DNA of 64,000 nucleotides from NCBI GenBank assembly GCA_029593915.1, contig CP046147.1, positions 1,364,001 through 1,428,000 on the forward strand, given 5' to 3'. Below the pieces are notes generated by a model. The model saw only the letters and a list, made by a program, of their open reading frames with translations. It was not told where the DNA came from and searched no databases. This stretch comes from Candidatus Lucifugimonas marina. Its GTDB lineage: Bacteria; Chloroflexota; Dehalococcoidia; Lucifugimonadales; Lucifugimonadaceae. A program made the position numbers and the translations under genes. Of the stretch, positions 16,693 to 24,941 are shown in pieces. Position 1 is the first letter of the stretch. Each line of letters starts with the position of its first letter.

Positions 16693-17826
16693 ATGCAGGT
16701 AACTTGCCTTCGAGAAAATCTTAGCCGAGGTCTGGCAAATGTCAGCAGGGCTGTCGCAGCACGCGCGACATTGCCTGTGACCCAGAATGTGCTTCTTGAA
16801 GGAGACAACGGGCAACTTAAGCTCACTGCGACGAACACTGAAATTTCTATCAGTACTTGGATCGGTGCGCAGATCGAAGGTGAGGGCACAGTCACTGTTC
16901 CTGCACGAATGTTGACAGATTTCGTGAATTCGCTTCCCGGTCAAACCGTAAATATTGAGTTCAAGAATGAACCAGTCGGCGTTGTAGTCACCTGCGACAA
17001 GTTCAACGGCACGATCAACGGCATCGCTTCCGAAGAATTCCCGCCAATTCCAACTGTCGACGGCGGTGCATCAGTCACAATTCCTGCAGATACGTTCCGC
17101 GGAGCACTAGAGCGAGTCGTGTTCGCAGCTGCTACCGATGATTCTCGCCCTGTACTGACAGGAGTGAAGGTTGAACTTGAAGAGGACAAATTTACTCTCG
17201 CAGCTGCAGATGGATTCCGCCTGGCAGTAGAGTCCGGCAAATTGGGCGCATCAATCGACTCTGAAGTTGGAGTGATCGTACCTGCTAAGACTCTCGCTGA
17301 AGTTGAGCGACTTCTCGGTGACGGATCTTCGAGTGTTGAACTTTCTGTTGATGCCAACGGGCGTTCAGCAAAATTCCGACTCGATACATCTGAAGTCGTG
17401 ACTGCTCTCGTTCAAGGCACGTTCCCTGACTACGAGAAGCTCATTCCAACTAGTTACGGCACCAAAGCAACTATCGATCTTTCGAGCATGGTTCAGGCAA
17501 CCAGGGCAGCTTCGATCTTCGCACGAGACGGCAGTGGAATCATTCGTGTTGTCGTTAGCCCTGGCGAAGACGATGGAGCAGGGGCAGTGAAGGTCATTTC
17601 ACGAGCTGAAGAAGTTGGTTCAAATGAGAACGAGCTCGATGCAGCTGTTGAAGGCGAAGAGACGAAAGTTGCGTTCAACAGCAAGTTCCTGATGGACGTG
17701 CTGAACGTGATGAACGGTGATGACGTCGATCTAGAAACGACTACGCCGTCGAGCCCCGGAGTGTTCCGGTCTGAGAAGCACGAAGGGTACACGCACGTCG
17801 TGATGCCTATGTTCGTGCAGTGGTAG
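16693..17826 (+). CDS. dnaN: DNA polymerase III subunit beta (sliding clamp)
   Basis: This 377-residue protein has the three repeated clamp domains. It begins with MQVTCLREN and ARATLPVTQNVLLE, includes AAATDDSRPVLTGV and AADGFRLAV at the start of domain 2, and ends with the hydrophobic VMPMFVQW-type C-terminus close to the usual VMPMR(L/V). It encircles DNA and tethers the replicative polymerase and other clamp-binding proteins. I chose the ATG at 16693 because AAGAGG lies 8 bases upstream and the length fits the family; an in-frame GTG at 16672 would add 7 residues. No dnaA or recF is adjacent and no cluster of DnaA boxes is visible, so this is not an obvious origin. Confidence 0.95.
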   Translation: MQVTCLRENLSRGLANVSRAVAARATLPVTQNVLLEGDNGQLKLTATNTEISISTWIGAQIEGEGTVTVPARMLTDFVNSLPGQTVNIEFKNEPVGVVVTCDKFNGTINGIASEEFPPIPTVDGGASVTIPADTFRGALERVVFAAATDDSRPVLTGVKVELEEDKFTLAAADGFRLAVESGKLGASIDSEVGVIVPAKTLAEVERLLGDGSSSVELSVDANGRSAKFRLDTSEVVTALVQGTFPDYEKLIPTSYGTKATIDLSSMVQATRAASIFARDGSGIIRVVVSPGEDDGAGAVKVISRAEEVGSNENELDAAVEGEETKVAFNSKFLMDVLNVMNGDDVDLETTTPSSPGVFRSEKHEGYTHVVMPMFVQW

Positions 17827-17847
17827 AAAGCAGAAAAGCTTAGTTTG

Positions 17848-17874
17848 AGAGGCGGATGTATCCGCCTCTTTTTC
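17848..17874 (+). terminator. Intrinsic terminator after dnaN
   Basis: AGAGGCGGA and TCCGCCTCT form a perfect 9-bp stem with a TGTA loop, followed by T5. Confidence 0.92.
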
Positions 17875-18078
17875 GTTAACCTCTGGCTGCCCGGAGCTAG
17901 AGCCGCGCCACACGTGTTTTCAAACTGCTCCCCACGATTGCCGTTATCTAACTTTGTAGGGATGATCTGGATAGTTGCAAGGCACATCGTTGGTTCGTAA
18001 ACCGACTGATCCAAAGAAGCGATCTTCGCATGGCAAACAATCGTGATATCGAACGATCAGGATGGTCGCTCTTTGGCA

Positions 18079-19728
18079 TCAACCGATTCGAATTCGTTCG
18101 CTTGCGTACCGTATAGGTTCTTGCTTCTCACGACCTGCCATGAAGAGGGCGATAGTCAGAGGTCCGAATCTGCCAGTAAACATAGTTATCGAGAGAACGA
18201 TCTGGGCACCTTCGTTCAAATGCGATGTGGCCCCTGCAGACCAGCCCACGGTACCGAACGCCGAAATAATCTCGAAAACGCCTGTGCGGAAGTCTAGGCC
18301 GGGTTGAACGATGAATAAAGCAACTATGAGGATGAGTACGCCAGCCGATGCCGACGCTCCGACCGCCATTGCACGCTGAACGTTGACTCTTGGGATTTCT
18401 CGACCAAACACCGTTGTTCGCTGCCTACCACTGAAAATGGCGAACGACGCAACCACAATCACCATGAACGTGTTGACCTTGATGCCTGCGGCGGTAGATG
18501 CGGAAGCCCCACCTACGAACATCAATCCCTCAGTCACGCTCAAATTAGCGGAATGCAGGTTGCCATAGTCGATGGTTGAAAAACCGGCGGTTCGGTTGAC
18601 TGTGTGGAAAGCTCCTTGGGTAATTTTGCTGCGCACCGATTCATTGCCAATGGTCGCTGCGTTGTTCCATTCAAGGCTCATGAAGGACACAAAGCCGATG
18701 AGGAGCATTACCCCGATGCCAACCAAGACTAGTTTGGTATCGAGCGTGAGATGCCGCCATCGTCGAATACGAATCACGTAGGCGAAGGCGGCGTAGCTTG
18801 CTGAGAGAGTGACAACAATGAGCCCAAATATTCGGAGCGACTGAAGATCGCGGTTTACACCGATCAGCGTGACAAAAATTCCGATTCCCAAGACTGTCGC
18901 TACACCAATACCAACAAACATTCTCTTGGAACCGAGTGCGCGTTTGTGCCATCCTCGAATCTCAATGACGTTATTCAGAGTTGCGTAGCTCGTTGAGCCG
19001 GCCAAAATCATTACGCCAATGATTACCAACGTAGGAATATCTCGACCGAGACCTATGAGTGCGTCGCCACCAACCAGGTCATCAGGCAGAATCTCGAATC
19101 CTGCATTGTTAAACGCGGAAATCGATGTGAAAACACTTTGCCAGAGTCCGTCGGCGAGTGTCATACCTTGCCAGATCGGCGCGACTAAATACCAACGCAC
19201 GAATATAAAAATGGCCCCAATAATCTGTACGACGATCGCCATCAAAATGATATTTCTGGCGAGAGCCGCGATTGTGCCAAGCCGGTTGTCATCTAGACCG
19301 GCTCCAACAACCAGTCGACCCTGCAGGCTTGATCTTCGACCTGTGATAAACAGCAGGAAAGCAGCACCTGTCATGAATCCAAGCCCACCAATGAAAATCA
19401 GTGCTGCCAGTACTCCCTGCCCGAAGCCCGTCCAAGTCTCTCGAGTATCGACAACGATCAATCCCGTGCCAGTCATCGCAGAAACCGACGTGAAAAACGT
19501 CGTAATAGGTGACATGAACTCGTGATGGCTGTTCGCTATGGGTAGCGAAAGCAGCAGGGCACCAACAGCGGCAACAGCGAAGAAGCTGTAGACCAGCATC
19601 ATCGGCGACGTCGGGCCGCGCACCGAAACCTCACGTCGTTCGACGTGCGCATGTAGCGGCGACATTTCTGATTGTCGCGGTCGACGAACTATACGGTCGC
19701 CTGGTTTTGGTGCGAAGGGGTTCTGCAA
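18079..19728 (-). CDS. TrkH/KtrB-family potassium uptake channel subunit
   Basis: The 549-residue membrane protein has four repeats of the membrane-pore-membrane fold. Pore-loop segments are TSVSAMTGTGLIVVDT, SISAFNNAGFEILPD, TVNRTAGFSTIDYG and SAFGTVGWSAGAT, each containing the selectivity-filter glycine. The cytoplasmic N-terminus of about 40 residues is basic. It takes up K+ (or Na+/K+) with a cytosolic TrkA/KtrA regulator, whose gene is not in the window. It stands alone on the minus strand. Confidence 0.93.
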   Translation of the reverse strand: MQNPFAPKPGDRIVRRPRQSEMSPLHAHVERREVSVRGPTSPMMLVYSFFAVAAVGALLLSLPIANSHHEFMSPITTFFTSVSAMTGTGLIVVDTRETWTGFGQGVLAALIFIGGLGFMTGAAFLLFITGRRSSLQGRLVVGAGLDDNRLGTIAALARNIILMAIVVQIIGAIFIFVRWYLVAPIWQGMTLADGLWQSVFTSISAFNNAGFEILPDDLVGGDALIGLGRDIPTLVIIGVMILAGSTSYATLNNVIEIRGWHKRALGSKRMFVGIGVATVLGIGIFVTLIGVNRDLQSLRIFGLIVVTLSASYAAFAYVIRIRRWRHLTLDTKLVLVGIGVMLLIGFVSFMSLEWNNAATIGNESVRSKITQGAFHTVNRTAGFSTIDYGNLHSANLSVTEGLMFVGGASASTAAGIKVNTFMVIVVASFAIFSGRQRTTVFGREIPRVNVQRAMAVGASASAGVLILIVALFIVQPGLDFRTGVFEIISAFGTVGWSAGATSHLNEGAQIVLSITMFTGRFGPLTIALFMAGREKQEPIRYASERIRIG

Positions 19729-19888
19729 CTTATTTGTTCAGGTGGTTCTATGGCCACTTGTACCGAGAAACACTCGAAACGTTTCTTGTTGCCATCTATT
19801 AGAGGCTTTCCCGAGTGATTCGTCGTTGACGATACCACCTGACCGCAACGAATTAAATCGTTACAGGTCAATATTCATTCTGTTGCGC

Positions 19889-19923
19889 ACAAAAAAGTCC
19901 CGCCGGTGAGGGGCGAGACTTCT
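19889..19923 (-). terminator. Intrinsic terminator at the end of the nos operon
   Basis: On the minus strand, AAGTCTCGCC pairs with GGCGGGACTT around a 7-base loop and is followed by a T run, 30 bases after the cytochrome c stop. Confidence 0.9.
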
Positions 19924-19953
19924 TTGTGCTTTGATTGATCTGCGGACAGGTTC

Positions 19954-20397
19954 TTACTGAATAGAACGAATGTACGCGACAAGCCCATCGATTTTTTCGT
20001 CATCCAGAGCGGGATTCCCGCCTTTGGGTGGCATATCGATACCGGTTGTGTTGGCAGGATCACTACTTGAGCGACCGACTTTTATAAGTGTCGCAAGATC
20101 AGAGTCTGAGATGTTGACGATTAAATCACTGCCAACCAGATTCTTTCCAAGTCCAGTTACACCCGTGCCATCTGCACCGTGGCAGCCTGCGCACGTCGCA
20201 AATGCTTTTTCGCCGATTCCGACTAGTTCCGCATTCGATGGGCCTGCAGGTTTAGCTGTCGGCGCTGGTGCTGTGGTGGCTGTTGGAGCTGCCGATGATG
20301 AGCCGCTTGAGCTCGAATCTTCATCACCGCCTCCACCGCAGGCAGCCAGCGCGGCAACGAGCAACAATAGTGCTCCTGCCGCCAAATGTTTTTTCAT
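19954..20397 (-). CDS. Lipoprotein cytochrome c at the end of the nos operon
   Basis: The 147-residue product has a lipoprotein signal ending LAACGG, a long Ser/Ala/Pro/Thr linker (about 25-65), and one class I cytochrome c domain with heme motif CAGCH and an axial Met in IDMPPKGG. I chose the ATG at 20397 because GGAGGAAT sits 8 bases upstream; the frame extends 15 codons further without an RBS. As last gene of the operon, 51 bases after nosL, it is the likely direct electron donor to NosZ. Cytochromes c are frequent in clade II nos clusters, which fits. Confidence 0.9.
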   Translation of the reverse strand: MKKHLAAGALLLLVAALAACGGGGDEDSSSSGSSSAAPTATTAPAPTAKPAGPSNAELVGIGEKAFATCAGCHGADGTGVTGLGKNLVGSDLIVNISDSDLATLIKVGRSSSDPANTTGIDMPPKGGNPALDDEKIDGLVAYIRSIQ

Positions 20398-20448
20398 AAA
20401 ATCGATTCCTCCGTAGATCCGCAGATCCAATTTGGTTCGCACTCAAAC

Positions 20449-20928
20449 TCAATCAATGTGTCGGGGCAGATCTGCCAAAGGCGCCTCTAGCAGTTCATCC
20501 CAACGATAAATAGGAGCACTGTGCTCGTTTGCAAGGTGCTCAGCTCCGGCTTCATACGTGAACGCCGCGATTCCGTGTCCCATTGGCGTTACAAGATCTT
20601 CAGTTGCAACGAAGAATGCGTCTGGAGCGTGCATCCATTCACCAGTTTGGTAGTCGTGAACCCAGAAGATGTGAACGTCTTCACCGTTTAGTCGGTGATA
20701 CAGAACCATATCTCCCAGATCATCGAAGATTCGCAAGTTGCCGTCAGGTAGTCGGTATGCCGCCGCTTGTGCCTCTTCCGACACGATCATGCCGCATTGT
20801 TCGCAGATCACCTCGCCGTATGCGATTTCAGGAGTTGTCTCGATGTCGACTTCGCTCTGGCAAGCGATCAGTGATAGCGCTCCTATGATCATGAGAAGGA
20901 GTATTCCAACTCGTTTTGGAGTGCTCAC
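20449..20928 (-). CDS. nosL: NosL copper-binding lipoprotein (copper chaperone for NosZ)
   Basis: This 159-residue NosL has a signal peptide ending SLIACQ (lipoprotein) and the copper-binding segment ICEQCGMIVSEE, followed by IFDDLGDMVLYH, as in NosL proteins. NosL delivers Cu(I) for assembly of the CuZ cluster of nitrous oxide reductase at the outer face of the membrane. The start is the GTG at 20928, which overlaps the nosY stop (TAGTG) with AGGAG about 8 bases upstream; this fits better than a start 20 codons upstream inside nosY. Confidence 0.92.
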   Translation of the reverse strand: MSTPKRVGILLLMIIGALSLIACQSEVDIETTPEIAYGEVICEQCGMIVSEEAQAAAYRLPDGNLRIFDDLGDMVLYHRLNGEDVHIFWVHDYQTGEWMHAPDAFFVATEDLVTPMGHGIAAFTYEAGAEHLANEHSAPIYRWDELLEAPLADLPRHID

Positions 20929-21761
20929 TAGAAGGCTCCTCGCCGTTTGAAGATCAAGAATCCAACTCCGAGTGGAGCAATCACCCAAACTACAAACAGA
21001 GCCATCAGTATCGGTAGCAAAGCGTCGCCATAGGTGCGCATCGCATATACGCCGGCTGGTCCGAGGACTTCAAGATCGTTTTTGATCGAAAGTATCGTTG
21101 CCAGTTTGTAAACCTGCAGTGGGTTGGCAAGAGCCATGAATAGCAGCTCACGTACGCCGATGTCGAGTGTGACTGCAGTACCCATCAACCCAAGATCACT
21201 GAAGAACGCCAGAGTCAACCAGAGGAAGACTGAAAGACCAATTGCGGTAGCTCCACGGCGTAGACCTGCCGAAAGTAGGAATCCAATACTCAGCGACGAA
21301 AGCGCGAGGAGAACTGTCAGGCCCACCAACGCTAGGAAATCTCCTGCATTCGAAGATCCCCCTCTCAGGACTACTAGGATTCCCGAGATTCCGAAGCCAA
21401 CCAAGAGGGCAGCGATTAGTGCTGCCGCTACGCCAAGGTATTTACTCAGTAGGATTTCGAAAGCGGTGACAGGCTGGGACATGAGGTACGCCAGAGCACC
21501 TCGTTCTCGTTCAGACGCTATCGCCAAGGCACCGAGAGTTAGTCCCATTAGGGGGACTATCAGCAGAACCATGTTCACCATGCTGGCAGTCGTTCGCCCA
21601 AAGCCAGCGACGCCGAACGATCCAAGACCAGAGAGCGCCATCCACGATAGAGCCGAAGCGATCACGGCAAATCCGACACCGAACATCAGTAGCCATCGAC
21701 TCTTAGTAGCGTCTCGAACTTCCTTTTGAGAAAGAATTGCGACTGTCTGTAGATCAATCAT
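20928..21761 (-). CDS. nosY: NosY, ABC-transporter permease of the NosDFY complex
   Basis: The 277-residue membrane protein has about six hydrophobic segments and the ABC-2 permease signature region LTLGALAIASERERGALAYLMSQPV, characteristic of NosY. It works with the NosF ATPase and NosD in maturation of NosZ; the system is thought to link cytoplasmic ATP hydrolysis to events on the periplasmic side. The ATG at 21761 overlaps the end of the nosDF gene by 8 bases (ATGATTGA), indicating coupled translation. It ends with a basic tail (FKRRGAF). Confidence 0.93.
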   Translation of the reverse strand: MIDLQTVAILSQKEVRDATKSRWLLMFGVGFAVIASALSWMALSGLGSFGVAGFGRTTASMVNMVLLIVPLMGLTLGALAIASERERGALAYLMSQPVTAFEILLSKYLGVAAALIAALLVGFGISGILVVLRGGSSNAGDFLALVGLTVLLALSSLSIGFLLSAGLRRGATAIGLSVFLWLTLAFFSDLGLMGTAVTLDIGVRELLFMALANPLQVYKLATILSIKNDLEVLGPAGVYAMRTYGDALLPILMALFVVWVIAPLGVGFLIFKRRGAF

Positions 21762-24105
21762 CGATATCGCCTTTCCCCGTGCCTTCCAGATCAAAATCAA
21801 CTACCGGAATTCCAGCATCCACCAATGTTTTGATTGGGAGTGCCTTCTCGCCCGGAGCGACTGTTACGTACACCCCGGTTCTGTTTGCTGACGTTTCGAA
21901 TTTGTCGTTTGAAAGAGCCGTCATAGCTGATTCGACATTGCGAAGCCCGACTTCGATTCGCATTTTGGGTAACGCACCTATGCGGGTCATAAGGTCTTCA
22001 GGTTCCGATTCTGCGACTAGCTTGCCTTGATCGAGGAGTAACACCCGGTCCGCCAGTCTCAACACCTCTCCTGGCCTGTGAGAGGCGAAGACGAGCGCTT
22101 TGCCTTCGGCTTTCAGATCTTCGAGCAAGGCAAGAAAATCCTGCCTTGCGGCTGCATCTAGGTTCGCGGTCGGTTCGTCGAGGAGGAGGATCGGAGGATC
22201 GCCGAGTAGGGCAATGGCAAGGGCGAGTCTCTGTCTGAGTCCACCTGAAAGCTGCCGGACCTGCTTCGATAGGTGCGGTGCCAATGAGAGGCGTTCGAGC
22301 AGGGCCGATCCTTCATCATGGTTCGATTTACGGAGTTTCGTGTACAAACGCATGGTGTCGAGAACGGTCAGATCATCGTGGAATGAAATTTCCTGCGGTA
22401 CGAGACCTACTTTGGCACGGGCGAGTTTGCCTTTGGCAGCGACATCGATTCCACAGATCGAAACAGAACCTTCGTATGAAACTTGGCCGAGTATGCAACG
22501 TATTGCCGTTGTCTTACCGGCACCGTTGTTCCCCCAAAGGGCTAGACCTTCGCCACTCGCAAGATTGAATGTGAGATTTTGAAGCGCTCTCACGTCGCCG
22601 AATGATCTCGAGAGGTCTATAACTTCGATAACGTTTCCGCCGACAGGATCGGTTGGTTCCACGGGTTCAACAGCCTCTTTCTGTTCTGTATTTCTTTCGC
22701 CTTTGGTTGACCCGATTCGAGCTACAACACCCGCGAGTCCCACAAATGCCAATGATGCGAGAAGTGTTTTCCAAGCAAATACTTTTTTATCCAAGAGCAA
22801 ACCGGGAACAGTCCCCGGTTGTACAAGCGGAGAGGGATCGGTCAGTTTGGGTTCAGGTCGGACGAATGGGAAAGATTTCGCTGCGAAATCCACGGCCTGC
22901 GTGACTGGACTAAACGTGAGCAGGCGTAGCTTCGGGTGTTTATCTGTGAGATTTTCAAATAACTTTTCCGATTTATAGATCACGTCACCAACCCCATCGT
23001 TGTCCGCGTCGAACCCGGCGTAGTCACTCCAGTAGTTGCCGATCCCATCGACTGCCCAATCGTTTTCTTCGATAGTCCCGCGTCCCGCAACTTGGACTTG
23101 TTCTTGGTTATCGACAAAGCTATTGCCGGTGTACTGGTTTCGTTTCACCGACGGCATCAGTCTTACGCCGAAGTCGTTCAGCACGAACACGTTGTCGATA
23201 AATTCGACTTTGCTGTCCCGCTCTCGTGGAGAGTTGTCGACGTATGCTCCGACGCGGTTATCTGCAAACAGGTTGCCCTCGACGTAAGCATCATCAAGAT
23301 CTTTCAAGCCGATGCCATAGCCGGAAGGGCCGCGATTGTCACCAACGACGTTGCCGATCATTTGCAATCGGCGTGAGTACATCAAGAACGCACCAACTGA
23401 ATTGCCAGTCAGTCGATTGTTTTCGACTAAAGCATCGTCGTCGTACATGAAATGAAGGCCGTAGCGGCCATCGTGAATATCGTTGTTACGAACTGTCAGC
23501 CGCTCCGAGTACCAGAGCACGACGTCACGTACGAGTGAAACATCGTTGTTCTCGATAACCGTGTCGCTCGAGTACCAAACTCGAATTCCGTCGCCTCTGC
23601 GTTGAACTTCAAGGTCCATCCCTGTGATTACGTTGTTACGAATATCACCGTTGGGAGCCTGCTTCAGATAGATTCCGAAAAGAGTGTTTTGAATGCGGTT
23701 GCCGTCAATCACTACGCCGGGTGCGTTGGCTTCGATTCCGGCATCTTCAGAATTCAGCTTGTTGCCGGAGTTCTGTATTATGAGACCAGTTATAACGACA
23801 TTAGGTGCTTCGATGGTGAATACATTCCCAACACCACCGCCATCGAAAGTCGGCCAGTCGACGCCCTGAACGGTTACCGACTTATCGATTACGAAATTAC
23901 CGGTGTGGGTACCTGAGGTGACAGTTAGTACGTCACCATCCTGCGAAGCATCAAGCGCGTCTTGAAAGGTCGAATAGCTCCCTCGATCAGATTCGATTGA
24001 TCCTGAGGATTGAGCTCTAATCGATGAGATCGTCGAGCCAACAGCCATTAGGACTATTAACGTTGCGATAGTCGACGTGATTTTTCCAGCCCTGGAGTTC
24101 AGCAC
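21754..24105 (-). CDS. nosDF: NosD-NosF fusion: periplasmic beta-helix plus cytoplasmic ABC ATPase in one chain
   Basis: The 783-residue chain joins two proteins normally encoded separately. Residues 1-30 are a signal peptide; about 35-400 is NosD, a right-handed beta-helix with repeated copper-oxidase/periplasmic repeats (for example GDGIRVWYSSDTVIENN); a Pro-rich stretch leads to one membrane helix (about 446-463); and about 490-700 is NosF with Walker A GNNGAGKTT (525-533), signature LSGGLRQR (619-626), Walker B LLLDEP (639-644) and switch His676. The C-terminal ~80 residues are unassigned. The membrane helix puts NosD outside and NosF inside, so the topology is consistent. There is no stop or frameshift between the parts. 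Start is a GTG 11 bases after the nosB-like gene. Confidence 0.93.
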   Translation of the reverse strand: MLNSRAGKITSTIATLIVLMAVGSTISSIRAQSSGSIESDRGSYSTFQDALDASQDGDVLTVTSGTHTGNFVIDKSVTVQGVDWPTFDGGGVGNVFTIEAPNVVITGLIIQNSGNKLNSEDAGIEANAPGVVIDGNRIQNTLFGIYLKQAPNGDIRNNVITGMDLEVQRRGDGIRVWYSSDTVIENNDVSLVRDVVLWYSERLTVRNNDIHDGRYGLHFMYDDDALVENNRLTGNSVGAFLMYSRRLQMIGNVVGDNRGPSGYGIGLKDLDDAYVEGNLFADNRVGAYVDNSPRERDSKVEFIDNVFVLNDFGVRLMPSVKRNQYTGNSFVDNQEQVQVAGRGTIEENDWAVDGIGNYWSDYAGFDADNDGVGDVIYKSEKLFENLTDKHPKLRLLTFSPVTQAVDFAAKSFPFVRPEPKLTDPSPLVQPGTVPGLLLDKKVFAWKTLLASLAFVGLAGVVARIGSTKGERNTEQKEAVEPVEPTDPVGGNVIEVIDLSRSFGDVRALQNLTFNLASGEGLALWGNNGAGKTTAIRCILGQVSYEGSVSICGIDVAAKGKLARAKVGLVPQEISFHDDLTVLDTMRLYTKLRKSNHDEGSALLERLSLAPHLSKQVRQLSGGLRQRLALAIALLGDPPILLLDEPTANLDAAARQDFLALLEDLKAEGKALVFASHRPGEVLRLADRVLLLDQGKLVAESEPEDLMTRIGALPKMRIEVGLRNVESAMTALSNDKFETSANRTGVYVTVAPGEKALPIKTLVDAGIPVVDFDLEGTGKGDIDD

Positions 24106-24116
24106 TAGATCACCTA

Positions 24117-24800
24117 CTAATGCCCGTGCTGATTATTCTCGGCTCGGGCTTCGTCTAGCAGAGGCTTGTATGCCCTGCGGTGGAAGAAAATTCCAAGTGC
24201 AATGAGAACCGAAGCTCCCATCGACATCCAAAGTCCGCTCTCCCAAGATGCATATGTCGTGAACTGGGCTATTTTTCCTTCACCGATCAACGGTGGGACA
24301 AACGGCTCGATAATGTTCGACAGAGGTGCGCTATCGTCGAGATTCAAGCCGAAATCTTGCATCCAATACCAGAGATCGAACAGGAATATTGCGGGATACA
24401 GCAACACAGGCCAAGTAAGCAGCAGGGCACACGGGTTGTGAATAAATATTGCGGCAATGATGAGCATCCCTAGCGCACCGATTGCTATCACTGACATAGA
24501 GCGTTCCAGTTCGCCTGCTTCGCTCAACGGACGCATTCCGATGTAGTGGTTGAGTGTGTCGACTTCCTGCACATCACCCTCTACGCGGTTGACGAAGATG
24601 GTCATCTCCAAACCTCGTGGGTACTGTGGAGCATCCATGTCCATATGCCAGTACGGGAAGAATGTGGAGACGAATAGGACAATTGCCGCTGCAAGCATCA
24701 GGACAGTCGGCAGGATGAACCTGAATCGATCTCGGAACACGATTTCGCGAGGAATTCGGGGACCGAAGGCCTTCTCTTTGATCTGACTAAAGCGTTGCAC
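24117..24800 (-). CDS. Integral membrane protein of the nos operon, NosB-like
   Basis: The 227-residue protein has five predicted membrane segments: about 29-47, 104-120, 122-138 (short, around HNPCALLLTWP), 140-155 and 190-208. A periplasmic loop sits between the first two. Its place directly between nosZ and nosD matches NosB, the membrane protein of unknown function conserved in clade II nos clusters; I infer identity from position and topology, not from a diagnostic motif. It may help anchor or feed electrons to NosZ. Start is a GTG at 24800; a stem-loop precedes it in the mRNA. Confidence 0.7.
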   Translation of the reverse strand: MQRFSQIKEKAFGPRIPREIVFRDRFRFILPTVLMLAAAIVLFVSTFFPYWHMDMDAPQYPRGLEMTIFVNRVEGDVQEVDTLNHYIGMRPLSEAGELERSMSVIAIGALGMLIIAAIFIHNPCALLLTWPVLLYPAIFLFDLWYWMQDFGLNLDDSAPLSNIIEPFVPPLIGEGKIAQFTTYASWESGLWMSMGASVLIALGIFFHRRAYKPLLDEARAENNQHGH

Positions 24801-24850
24801 TTGGATTCAGCCCTTTTTAGATACTCGTCGACCGATTTGTAGAAATTGTT

Positions 24851-24884
24851 CCCTCCGGACAGAACTGGAATTCTGCCCGGAAGG
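24851..24884 (-). promoter_or_regulatory. Stem-loop between nosZ and the nosB-like gene
   Basis: On the minus strand, CCTTCCGGGCAGAA pairs with TTCTGTCCGGAGGG (14 bp with G-U pairs) around a 6-base loop, with no T run after it. It looks like an mRNA-stabilising or processing hairpin that could keep nosZ message more abundant than the downstream genes. Confidence 0.6.
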
Positions 24885-24941
24885 TTTTGACACTTAGCAG
24901 GGAGGTCTTCCCGTTAGTGCCTTAGTGTTTTTGTGTTGCGC

